A DNA stretch of 7,341 bases from Nanobdellota archaeon (GCA_021796445.1 JAKACB010000032.1:1-7341); one strand, 5' to 3'; counted from the first letter of the stretch, positions 1 to 6,906 are shown. Translations and numbers: made by a program. Notes: generated by a model not told the origin, from the letters alone.

Positions 1-161
1 CCACATTTATCCTTTTCATTAAAACTCCAGAAGTTTTTCCCACAAATCGTGCACTTGTATCTTTTTAATCCAAGTTCTTTAAGTGAAGTTATAGGTATAA
101 GACTAGCAGGGTTTTCCCGCATTCTCTGCTTGATCATCTCTTCTATCTCTTTCTTTTCCAA
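1..161 (-). CDS. alaS: Alanyl-tRNA synthetase, N-terminal fragment (partial at left edge)
   Basis: Only the first 53 codons are visible; the rest lies beyond position 1. AlaRS charges tRNA-Ala with alanine in the cytoplasm. The visible part resembles the archaeal AlaRS amino terminus: a short charged helix, then LKRYKCTICGKNFW (residues 32-45) with C37, C40 and a third cysteine C53 just before the edge. Archaeal AlaRS enzymes carry a cysteine-containing FKR.xC..CG..FW-type segment here, before the class II catalytic core. The reading frame is closed upstream by TAA four codons before TTG at 161-159. I chose that TTG because a TATA-like GTATAT lies about 28 bp upstream, as expected for a leaderless message. 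The next in-frame ATG (137-135) would remove eight residues and has no such box. The gene is divergent from tRNA-His and polC. Identification rests on about 50 residues, so a short zinc-ribbon protein is a remote alternative. Confidence 0.8.
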   Translation of the reverse strand, partial: MEKKEIEEMIKQRMRENPASLIPITSLKELGLKRYKCTICGKNFWSFNEKDKC

Positions 162-184
162 GTTTGCCTTTTATTGCGCGTTTT

Positions 185-193
185 GGGATATAC
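185..193 (-). promoter_or_regulatory. Candidate TATA box for alaS
   Basis: On the minus strand this reads roughly CGTATATCC, centred about 28 bp upstream of the proposed TTG start. The spacing fits archaeal leaderless transcription. No TFB-recognition element is convincing, and the sequence is short in an AT-rich region. Confidence 0.35.
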
Positions 194-225
194 GGTAAAT
201 ATCAATAATTAAATAACATATATCA

Positions 226-243
226 CTTATTAATAATATAATA
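226..243 (+). promoter_or_regulatory. Candidate TATA box region for tRNA-His
   Basis: An A/T-only tract (tattaataatataata) lies about 27-40 bp before the tRNA 5' end, which would start transcription a few bases upstream of G-1. The second tract AATATATTTA (251-260) is too close to the tRNA to act as its TATA box. The whole region 172-269 is AT-rich, holds no gene that I can see, and serves as the divergent control region for alaS and the tRNA. Confidence 0.35.
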
Positions 244-269
244 CTGAATTAATATATTTAATGTGGAAT

Positions 270-343
270 GGCCGCGATAGTTTAGCTAGGCAGAACAAAA
301 GGCTGTGGCCCTTTAGACAGGGGTTCAAATCCCCTTCGCGGCC
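270..343 (+). tRNA. tRNA-His (anticodon GTG) with encoded G-1
   Basis: A complete cloverleaf can be folded by hand. The acceptor stem is GCCGCGA/TCGCGGC (271-277 with 336-342) and the D stem is GTTT/GAAC. The anticodon stem is AAAGG/CCTTT around the loop CTGTGGC, with anticodon GTG at 303-305. The variable loop is AGAC, and the T arm is AGGGG-TTCAAAT-CCCCT. The anticodon reads the His codons CAC and CAU. Identity is independently supported by C73 (343) facing an encoded G-1 (270), the classic HisRS recognition pair. The 3' CCA is not encoded in register (the bases after C73 are CAC), so it must be added by CCA-adding enzyme. No intron is present. The gene sits between alaS and polC, 58 bp before the polC ATG. 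Confidence 0.96.
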
Positions 344-368
344 CACTTATCAATGTAACTCGATAAAG

Positions 369-379
369 TTTTAATTATA
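369..379 (+). promoter_or_regulatory. Candidate TATA box for polC
   Basis: TTTTAATTATA is centred about 28 bp before the ATG at 402, the distance expected if transcription starts at or next to the start codon. No Shine-Dalgarno sequence lies between it and the ATG, which supports a leaderless message and the ATG rather than the TTG at 396. Confidence 0.5.
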
Positions 380-401
380 GTGGCTATTATCTTAATTGTA
401 C

Positions 402-3400
402 ATGGAAATTGATTCTTACCACAATAAAATAATCCAAGAAGTAAAAAAGCAATATGAAATTATAGGAAAGCTTAAGCCTATTAACATACCTCTTGCGTCT
501 GATGTGGCAGACAAAATAGAAGGTCTTCTTTCCGTTCTTAACCAGAATTTGATAAAAAGCGGCCTTGCAGATTTTATTCGAGAAGCGGAAAAGAAGTATG
601 GGCCAAACGATTGGAGAGTTGCTATAGACAGTGCAATAGCTACCGCAGATTCCAAATTTATAAAATTTGAAAATATACATGATGCCATAGAGATGGGTAT
701 AAGAGTCGGTCTGGCGTATATCACATCCGCAATAGTATCCGCTCCTTTAGAAGGATTTGTAAAGCTTGAATTTAAAAAGAGGATGGACGGCCAGGAATAT
801 TTTGCATGTCATTTTGGCGGGCCGATAAGAGGTGCAGGAGGAACTGCAGCAGCATCAGTTGTAGTTATAGCAGATGCTTTAAGGGCAAATTTCGGCTATG
901 GTAAATATGATGCGACTGAGCAGGAAATAAGCAGGGTAAAAGTTGAAGTAACAGATTACAATGATTATGAAGCGAGGCTTCAGTACCTTCCAAGTTCTAT
1001 TGAACTTGATTTCCTTCTTAAAAATATCCCTATAGAAATTGATGGAGACCCAACAAGTGATAGAGAAGTATCAGCTTACAAAGATCTGCCGCGTATAAAA
1101 ACAAACAGGATAAGAAGCGGTATGTGTCTTGTACTTTGTGAAGGTTTTGCTCAGAAATCAAATAAAGTAAATAAGCTGTTAAAAGGCTTTGCAAAAAATT
1201 ACAAAATAGAGGATGATTTTTCCTTTTTGGTTGAGTACTTAAAAATAAAAGAGCTTTCTCACGCTGAGAAAGACTCTAGTGAAAAAGAAAATACCTCTTC
1301 ACAGAAAGTTCTTCCAAATTATCGTTATATTGAGGAGCTAGCGGCTGGCAGGCCCGTTTTTTCATATCCTTTAACAAGCGGGGGGTTTAGGTTAAGGTAT
1401 GGTAGGAGTAGAACATCTGGATTAGCAGCGGCTTCAGTTAATCCTGCTACAAATAAAATACTTATGGATTTTATAGCTACAGGATCACAGCTGAGGGTAG
1501 AACTTCCTGGTAAAGCTTGTGCTGTAACCCCCTGTTCAACAATAGATGGCCCGATAGTAAAATTAAAGAACGGTTCTGTTAGAAGAATAAACAATGCCAA
1601 ATTAGCCGAGCAGGTTCTTAATGATATCGAAGAGATACTCTACATTGGAGATATACTTTTTAATTATGGAGATTTTTCCGAGCAGGGGCATCTGTTAATG
1701 CCTTCTCCATTTGTCAGCGAATGGTGGGATAGAATAGTTGAAAGTAAGGGCGAAACAGCAGTAAATGAATCAAAGAGACTTAGTAATTTTGTTGAGTATA
1801 AAGACTTCTCATTGAAATATGGAATTCCACTGCATCCAAAATTTCTTTATTTTTGGTCACAGATAAGTTATAAGCAATTGACTGAGTTAATTGAATCTGT
1901 TCATGCCAATGCAAAAATAGAGTATCAAAATGAGATACCTGGTTCTGCATACAAAATACTTATTCTTCCTCTTGAAGAATCAATCAAGCGCACGTTAGAA
2001 CTTTTAGCAGTAGAGCATTACTTGAAGGGAAATAATATAATTATAGACAATGCCGATGCATTTTTATTTACATTAGGGTATAACAACGTAAAATTTGATG
2101 CATTACTTCTAAAAATAGGACAGAATTTCTTTAATCTAGACCTCTTGAGCAGCATATCTGGCCTGAAAATAATGGACATTGCAGGTACTTTTATAGGGGG
2201 AAGGCTGGGCAGACCAGAAAAAGCAAAGATGAGAGAGATGGATACAAACCCAAATGTTATTTTTCCAATAGGGGAAAGCGGCGGGTCATCAAGAAATATA
2301 ATAATAGCAGCACAGAAGCCAAGTGTGCTTGCAGAATATGGTCTTTTTTACTGTGACAAATGTAAAAAAGATAGTATATTCACAAAGTGTGATGTATGCG
2401 GTACAGAAACAAGACGTTTAAGGTATTGTAGAGTCTGTGGTGTTAAAACCACAGATTCATTTCATCATGGAAAGCCGACTTCTCAGAAATCAAAACAGAG
2501 TATTAACCTTAAAGAATATCTTGATCGAGCATTCAACAGGTTAGAAATAAGAGAAAGGCCTACTGTAATAAAGGGTGTAAAAGGCGTTTTTAATTCAAAT
2601 GGTGACATAGAACCTTTGGAAAAAGGAATACTACGTGCGATTAACGGCTTGAACGTAAATAAAGATGGCACAATCAGGTTTGATGCTATAGAAGTTCCAA
2701 TAACCCATTTTAAACCAAAGGAAGTTGGGACAAGCATAGAAAAACTGAAGGAGCTTGGGTATACTGAGGATATCTATGGGAAGGAGCTTAGCAACAGGGA
2801 GCAGATCCTTCAATTAAAGCAGCAAGACATAATACTGCCTACATATGGAAATTCAAATGAAAATGCGGCAGAAGTTTTTTCAAGAGTATCCAATTTTATA
2901 GATGAGCTTTTAATAAAGTATTATTCGGCAGAAAAAATGATGAATGTGAAATCCAGAGAAGATCTGGTAGGAAAATTGGTAGTCGGGCTTGCGCCGCATA
3001 CTTCATCAGGTACAATAGGAAGGATAGTAGGATTTTCTAAGACTCAGGGGTTGTTTGCACATCCATTCTTTCATGCAGCAATGCGTAGGAACTGCGATGG
3101 AGATGAAGCGGCATTGATGCTTTTGACAGACATGTTGCTTAATTTTGATAGAGGATTGCTGCCAGATTCTAGAGGCGCAAGGTATATGGATTCGCCCTTA
3201 GTTATCTCCTCAAAACTTGATCTTGAAAGCATAGATTCCGAAGCGTATAACCTGGATATAGTTGATAAATATCCATTGGAATTTTATGAAGCAACATTAA
3301 ATTATGCAAAGCCTTCAGACGTTAAGATAATGCAGGTTAAAGACATATTCAAGGATCCATACAGAACTATATTCTTTACGCATGATACTGATGATATAAA

Positions 3401-3833
3401 CGAAGGCGTTAATGTTTCATCATACAAAACTTTGGGCACAATGTTGGAAAAAGTTTCAGCCCAAATGGCATTGCAGGAAAAGATAAGAGCAGTCGATGCT
3501 TCTGATGTTGCTAAGATAATAATTGACAAGCATTTCATAAAGGATATAAAAGGAAACCTTCGTAGGTTTGGTACCCAGGAATTTCGCTGTGTTAAGTGCA
3601 ATGAAAGATATAGAAGGGCCCCTTTAATCGGAAAATGCCTGAAATGCGGAGGCAATCTAGTTCTTACTTCAAGTGAAGGGAACATAAAGAAGTATTTGTC
3701 TATTTCTTTGAATATAGCACAAAAATATCATATCTCGCAATATCTAAAGGATGAGCTTCACTTATTAGATGTAGAACTTGACAGCATATTTGGGGAAAAG
3801 ATAGAAAAACAAACCTCCTTGTTGGCTTTTTAA
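402..3833 (+). CDS. polC: DNA polymerase D large (catalytic) subunit DP2
   Basis: Catalytic subunit of the archaeal replicative polymerase PolD, which works with the DP1 exonuclease subunit (not in this window) and PCNA. With the ATG at 402 the protein is 1143 residues; an in-frame TTG at 396 would add two. Visible landmarks are: the N-terminal helical region; GGPIRGAGGT (about 139-148); a hydrophilic linker (about 286-304); GGFRLRYGRSR (about 327-337); a cysteine-rich zinc region (C651/C654, C663/C666, C676/C679); the catalytic motif NCDGDE (897-902) with the two essential aspartates D899 and D901; and a C-terminal zinc ribbon (C1063/C1066, C1079/C1082). The active-site motif, a favoured intein site in this family, carries no intein. 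The protein is roughly 100 or more residues shorter than Thermococcales DP2 and ends in KQTSLLAF, a possible minimal PCNA-binding box. It lies downstream of tRNA-His and converges with the CBS gene, overlapping it by 4 bp. Confidence 0.98.
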   Translation: MEIDSYHNKIIQEVKKQYEIIGKLKPINIPLASDVADKIEGLLSVLNQNLIKSGLADFIREAEKKYGPNDWRVAIDSAIATADSKFIKFENIHDAIEMGIRVGLAYITSAIVSAPLEGFVKLEFKKRMDGQEYFACHFGGPIRGAGGTAAASVVVIADALRANFGYGKYDATEQEISRVKVEVTDYNDYEARLQYLPSSIELDFLLKNIPIEIDGDPTSDREVSAYKDLPRIKTNRIRSGMCLVLCEGFAQKSNKVNKLLKGFAKNYKIEDDFSFLVEYLKIKELSHAEKDSSEKENTSSQKVLPNYRYIEELAAGRPVFSYPLTSGGFRLRYGRSRTSGLAAASVNPATNKILMDFIATGSQLRVELPGKACAVTPCSTIDGPIVKLKNGSVRRINNAKLAEQVLNDIEEILYIGDILFNYGDFSEQGHLLMPSPFVSEWWDRIVESKGETAVNESKRLSNFVEYKDFSLKYGIPLHPKFLYFWSQISYKQLTELIESVHANAKIEYQNEIPGSAYKILILPLEESIKRTLELLAVEHYLKGNNIIIDNADAFLFTLGYNNVKFDALLLKIGQNFFNLDLLSSISGLKIMDIAGTFIGGRLGRPEKAKMREMDTNPNVIFPIGESGGSSRNIIIAAQKPSVLAEYGLFYCDKCKKDSIFTKCDVCGTETRRLRYCRVCGVKTTDSFHHGKPTSQKSKQSINLKEYLDRAFNRLEIRERPTVIKGVKGVFNSNGDIEPLEKGILRAINGLNVNKDGTIRFDAIEVPITHFKPKEVGTSIEKLKELGYTEDIYGKELSNREQILQLKQQDIILPTYGNSNENAAEVFSRVSNFIDELLIKYYSAEKMMNVKSREDLVGKLVVGLAPHTSSGTIGRIVGFSKTQGLFAHPFFHAAMRRNCDGDEAALMLLTDMLLNFDRGLLPDSRGARYMDSPLVISSKLDLESIDSEAYNLDIVDKYPLEFYEATLNYAKPSDVKIMQVKDIFKDPYRTIFFTHDTDDINEGVNVSSYKTLGTMLEKVSAQMALQEKIRAVDASDVAKIIIDKHFIKDIKGNLRRFGTQEFRCVKCNERYRRAPLIGKCLKCGGNLVLTSSEGNIKKYLSISLNIAQKYHISQYLKDELHLLDVELDSIFGEKIEKQTSLLAF

Positions 3834-4915
3834 TTTTTTATTCTTTCTAAGGCACTATCTAACTTATTCATTATCTCTTCGAATATCATCTCTTTTGCTA
3901 TTCCATCAGCTTTTATATTATATTTCTTTTTTCCAATTGCTAGAAGATTTATTTGGTACTGGTTATTAGTTTTCTTTATCGTTTTTACGTTTATCTTGAT
4001 TATTTTTATTCCCGCAGAATTAACTAAGAGCCTTTCCTTCTTGTTTATCTCATTCCTTACTAAAATTGCAAATTCCCAGTCATAATCCCCAGATATTGTT
4101 AAGTCTATCGCTTCGCCCATATTTCTGCCACTTAATAAATCAAGGATTTTAAGCCGGCTTAATATTCCAACAGGTTTTCCGTTGGTGTCTATTACAATTC
4201 CGCTTTTTATCTTTGAGGTTAGCATAAGCTCTAGCGCTCTTCTTAAGTTCAGTGTAAGGTTTAATTTGGGTATTTCAGATTTTGCTATTTCCATTATGTT
4301 TCTTTCAGTTGGAAGTTTTTCTTCCTTAAGCATGTCTTTTTTGCCTTTACTTTTAGTTAATTTCTTTTCGAATATGTAGCTTAATATATCAGATGTAGAA
4401 ATCTGTCCAAGAAGTTTGCCAAAATTGTCTACTATTGGCAGATTGTCTATCCTATTTATTGCGGCAAGTTTCTGTGCTCTCCCTATAGTGTCGTCGGTTC
4501 TTAATATCGGAAAGCGTCTTATAACAACATCCTCAACCTTAAAAGAATCGAATATCCTGTCATTTATTAGAAGCTTCAATACATCAAAGTCTGAAATAAT
4601 TCCTATAACTTTTTTATCTTCATCAACAACCGGCAAGGCTCCCACTCCCGAATCTTGCATTATGCTTATTGTCTTACTTATGCTGTCCTTTGCCAAGACT
4701 GCTGGGGCTTTTTTCATGAAATCCGCTGCTTTTAAATTCTTGTTTATATCCCTAGATAATAAATCGTAGTAAAGTATCAAACCTGCATATTTTTTATTCT
4801 GTACCACAGGTAATTCTTTTATCTTTTTAGAATCCATTATTTCAAGTGCTTTTTCAATATTGGTATTACTCTCTACCGTTACAACTTTTTTTGTCATTAT
4901 TTTTGCATTGTTCAT
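3830..4915 (-). CDS. Four-CBS-domain protein with C-terminal HPF/RaiA-like domain
   Basis: This 361-residue cytoplasmic protein has two Bateman modules followed by an extra domain. CBS1 is about 4-58 (VVTVESNTNIEKALEIM, then ELPVV). CBS2 is about 65-118 (ALPVVDEDKKVIGIISDFDV). CBS3 is about 127-184 (NLPIVDNFGKLLGQISTSDI). A lysine-rich linker (about 184-204) leads to CBS4 at about 206-264. Such pairs usually bind adenosine nucleotides or S-adenosylmethionine. Residues about 268-361 predict as beta-helix-beta-beta-beta-helix: IDLTISG, a helix, IKIIKINVK, QYQINLLAI, KKYNIKAD, then a final helix. That is the order of the ribosome-hibernation HPF/RaiA (S30AE) fold, so I infer a ribosome-binding effector arm under nucleotide control. 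The ATG at 4915 is the first good start and lies 20 bp after the upstream membrane-protein gene. No strong Shine-Dalgarno sequence is present. The CBS call is secure; the HPF call is my fold reading. Confidence 0.93.
   Translation of the reverse strand: MNNAKIMTKKVVTVESNTNIEKALEIMDSKKIKELPVVQNKKYAGLILYYDLLSRDINKNLKAADFMKKAPAVLAKDSISKTISIMQDSGVGALPVVDEDKKVIGIISDFDVLKLLINDRIFDSFKVEDVVIRRFPILRTDDTIGRAQKLAAINRIDNLPIVDNFGKLLGQISTSDILSYIFEKKLTKSKGKKDMLKEEKLPTERNIMEIAKSEIPKLNLTLNLRRALELMLTSKIKSGIVIDTNGKPVGILSRLKILDLLSGRNMGEAIDLTISGDYDWEFAILVRNEINKKERLLVNSAGIKIIKINVKTIKKTNNQYQINLLAIGKKKYNIKADGIAKEMIFEEIMNKLDSALERIKN
3834..3848 (+). terminator. Possible U-rich transcription terminator for polC
   Basis: Immediately after the polC stop the plus strand reads TTTTTTATTCTTTCT, the kind of T-rich tract at which archaeal RNA polymerase terminates without a hairpin. 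It lies inside the 3' end of the convergent CBS gene. The region is AT-rich throughout, so this is a weak call. Confidence 0.3.
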
Positions 4916-4935
4916 AATCTTTATCCAAGTATCTT

Positions 4936-5493
4936 TTAAGATAAATATCTTTTATCTTTCAAAAGAGATATAGCGCCTGCTATTAACCCAATTATAATGT
5001 AAATAATTATAAGTCCATAAGTTATAGCCCCTACGGTAGAAAGTGGTAGGTATACAAGAATCAAAACTGAAAGTGAGTTAAACGGTATATATATAAGCAA
5101 TCCAAGTAAAGCAAATACGCTGAAAAGGAAAACCAAAAATGTACCGAAACTCTTGTTTTCTTTATTTGTTGACTTTAAGTAAAATGCAGCTATAAACATG
5201 AATATCCCTGCTATAATCAATAATGGCCCTAAAACTATTACACCATTCTTTACGCTTGATATCCCATTTAATGCAAGGTCCAGATACTGCAAGGTAGTAG
5301 AATTGCTTGAATTTGCTGCTGCGTTTAAAATGCTCTGTGAGTTAAAAGTCAATATGGATAGGTTCCCGATTATTGTAAGGATACCTGAAGCCATTGCTAC
5401 GACTGCTGAAACTATGGCTAGTAAAAAATTTAACGGTAATCTCTTTGTGTTTTGCAAATTTTTAGGCTCATTTTTTTCTTTGTGATTATCCAT
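4936..5493 (-). CDS. Uncharacterised four-helix membrane protein
   Basis: I do not recognise a family. The 185-residue protein has a charged, soluble N-terminus (about 1-19), then hydrophobic segments at about 20-43, 84-106, 116-137 and 153-178. A further hydrophobic stretch at about 140-152 makes a fifth short helix possible. Basic residues flank the first helix and fill the loop at 107-115, and the C-terminus is KDKRYLS. The positive-inside rule therefore puts both ends in the cytoplasm. The loop between helices 1 and 2 (about 44-83) would then lie outside the cell. It is Asn/Ser rich and carries three possible N-glycosylation sequons (N44-L-S, N61-S-S, N64-S-T). No catalytic or transport motif is visible. 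It precedes the CBS-domain gene on the same strand by 20 bp, so co-transcription is likely. A regulator-membrane partner relation is speculation. Confidence 0.85.
   Translation of the reverse strand: MDNHKEKNEPKNLQNTKRLPLNFLLAIVSAVVAMASGILTIIGNLSILTFNSQSILNAAANSSNSTTLQYLDLALNGISSVKNGVIVLGPLLIIAGIFMFIAAFYLKSTNKENKSFGTFLVFLFSVFALLGLLIYIPFNSLSVLILVYLPLSTVGAITYGLIIIYIIIGLIAGAISLLKDKRYLS
4941..4949 (-). promoter_or_regulatory. Possible internal promoter for the CBS-domain gene
   Basis: On the minus strand the end of the upstream gene reads AGATATTTAT, about 30 bp before the ATG at 4915. It could serve as a TATA box for a separate leaderless transcript of the CBS gene, which would explain the lack of a Shine-Dalgarno sequence at this junction. 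It overlaps coding sequence in an AT-rich stretch, so the support is weak. Confidence 0.25.
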
Positions 5494-5514
5494 ATGATTT
5501 AATGTATATCCAAG

Positions 5515-5523
5515 TTTAAATTA
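5515..5523 (-). promoter_or_regulatory. Candidate TATA box for the membrane-protein gene
   Basis: TAATTTAAA on the minus strand is centred about 26 bp before the ATG at 5493, within the 64-bp gap after asnS. The spacing suits leaderless transcription and would make the membrane-protein and CBS genes a transcription unit separate from asnS. Confidence 0.45.
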
Positions 5524-5557
5524 CTTTTTATTCTACTAATTTTTATTGACAAAGAAG

Positions 5558-6841
5558 TCATGGATTTAGCCTTCTAGGAGTTCGTGGAAATGGCACAGCG
5601 TACATTATATGTGGTAATTTGCATATCCACATAACTAATCTGTCAACTCCCACTCCAAATCCAGAATGAGGTATTGCGCCATATCTCCTAAGGTCTATAT
5701 ACCATTCATAATCTTTTCCATCTAATCCGTCTTTTTTTAGTCTATTCAACAAAGTCTCTTTATCATCAACTCTTTGTCCACCCCCTATAATCTCACCGTA
5801 ACCTTCTGGTGCAAGAAGGTCATTGCACAGAACATGCTTACCATCAACAGCAGGTTTGTGGTAAAATGGCTTTAATTCTATAGGATAGTCTATTGAGAAA
5901 ACTGGCACATCCAATTTAGAAGTTATAACTCTCTCTTCATCCGCCCCTAAATCTGCTCCATATTCTAATTTTAATCCATTTTTGTTAGCCAAATCAATTA
6001 TCTCTTCATATTTCATCCTTAGAAATGGTTTGTTAACCACGTTTTCAAGCATTGTTGTATCCCTTTTTAAAAGCTTAAGCTCATCAGGGTTTTTTATAAG
6101 TACATTTTTTACTACATATTTAATTAATTTTTCTTCTAAATCTATTGCGTCTTCGTTTGTTTTGAAAGCCATCTCAGCTTCAGCATGCCAGAATTCAGTT
6201 AGGTGCCTCCAAGTCCTGCTTTTTTCTGCTCTAAAAGAAGGAGCAACAGTATAAATCTTCCATAAAGAATTAACCATTGCTTCAGCGTACAATTGCCAGC
6301 TCTGGGTTAGATATGCTTTCCTGTTAAAATAATTTGTTTCAAATAGTGTAGCTCCGCCTTCAACGCTTCCACCAACAAAGGATGGGGCCTGTATCTCATA
6401 AAATCCGTTTTCTGAAAAGAATTCATGTATTGATGAAAAAACAGTTGATCTTATTTTCATTATAGCCGTCATTTTAGGGCTTCTAAGCCACAAGTGTCTT
6501 TCATCAAAAAGAAAAACCTTTTTGTGTCCTTTTTTCAAAGGAAATGGCTCAGCAATCGAATATACTTTTATGTCTTTTATTGAAATTTCATAGCCACCCT
6601 CTGCTCTTTCATCTCTTTTAATGATTCCTGTCACATTAACTGAAGATTCTCTAGTTATCTTATTTACTTCCTCAAAATTCTTATCTGCAGAATGACTTAC
6701 GCATTGTATAATCCCGGTAGGATCTCTTAGCATGAAAAAAGTATTGTTCTTACCTTTTCTTATATTGTTTATAAAGCCATTTAATTCAATTTCTTTCCCT
6801 TCGAAATTGTCTTTTTTTATGTCTTTTATGTAATAATCCAT
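5558..6841 (-). CDS. asnS: Asparaginyl-tRNA synthetase
   Basis: A class IIb synthetase that attaches asparagine to tRNA-Asn in the cytoplasm. Its 427 residues match the usual size of archaeal AsnRS. An N-terminal OB-fold anticodon-binding domain spans about 15-100 (IELNGFINNIRKGKNNTFF). The catalytic core follows: motif 1 near 134-155 ending in AP; EGGATLF (161-167) with LTQSWQLYAEA (178-188); motif 2 FRAEKSRTWRHLTEFW (203-218); GYGEIIGGGQR (347-357); and motif 3 GFGVGVDRLVMWI (394-406), ending PFPRTPRRLNP. The SRTxRHLTEFWHAEAEMA wording and the TQSWQLY segment favour AsnRS over archaeal AspRS, which typically has HNTPRHLNEF and TQSPQLY. The ATG at 6841 has a TATA-like box about 28 bp upstream and no competing start. 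The gene is divergent from the pilin gene. A free-standing AsnRS suggests direct Asn-tRNA synthesis rather than sole reliance on the amidotransferase route. Confidence 0.93.
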   Translation of the reverse strand: MDYYIKDIKKDNFEGKEIELNGFINNIRKGKNNTFFMLRDPTGIIQCVSHSADKNFEEVNKITRESSVNVTGIIKRDERAEGGYEISIKDIKVYSIAEPFPLKKGHKKVFLFDERHLWLRSPKMTAIMKIRSTVFSSIHEFFSENGFYEIQAPSFVGGSVEGGATLFETNYFNRKAYLTQSWQLYAEAMVNSLWKIYTVAPSFRAEKSRTWRHLTEFWHAEAEMAFKTNEDAIDLEEKLIKYVVKNVLIKNPDELKLLKRDTTMLENVVNKPFLRMKYEEIIDLANKNGLKLEYGADLGADEERVITSKLDVPVFSIDYPIELKPFYHKPAVDGKHVLCNDLLAPEGYGEIIGGGQRVDDKETLLNRLKKDGLDGKDYEWYIDLRRYGAIPHSGFGVGVDRLVMWICKLPHIMYAVPFPRTPRRLNP

Positions 6842-6862
6842 ATCTAAATAAGGTTTTTATGG

Positions 6863-6876
6863 TATTTTATATTTTA
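6863..6876 (-). promoter_or_regulatory. Candidate TATA box for asnS
   Basis: TAAAATATAAAATA on the minus strand is centred about 28 bp before the ATG at 6841, which fits a leaderless message. It lies in the 96-bp divergent gap shared with the pilin gene. Confidence 0.5.
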
Positions 6877-6906
6877 TTATGTATTATTTTAGCTAAAGAA
6901 GTATTA

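Noticed and set aside
251..260. AATATATTTA as the tRNA-His TATA box.
   Set aside because: It is only about 10-19 bp from the tRNA 5' end, which would start transcription inside the gene.
396..401. TTG at 396 as the polC start.
   Set aside because: It adds only two residues (Met-Tyr) and fits the TATA spacing no better. ATG at 402 is the stronger codon.
3090..3107. Possible intein at the DP2 catalytic motif, a known insertion hotspot.
   Set aside because: NCDGDE runs straight into ordinary DP2 sequence on both sides, with no splicing blocks or endonuclease domain.
3813..3822. A perfect Shine-Dalgarno-like AAGGAGGT on the minus strand just after the CBS stop codon.
   Set aside because: It is antisense to the polC codons for the C-terminal QTSLL, and no minus-strand reading frame starts after it. 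Chance is the simplest reading.
4182..4769. Open frames on the plus strand opposite the CBS gene (4182-4379 and 4416-4769).
   Set aside because: They are mirror frames of a clear CBS coding sequence, composed of Ser/Leu/Phe-rich sequence without domain features.
5558..6841. Annotation as aspartyl-tRNA synthetase, the close paralogue.
   Set aside because: TQSWQLY, SRTWRHLTEFWHAEAEMA and the PFPRTPRRLNP ending match archaeal AsnRS wording better than AspRS signatures.
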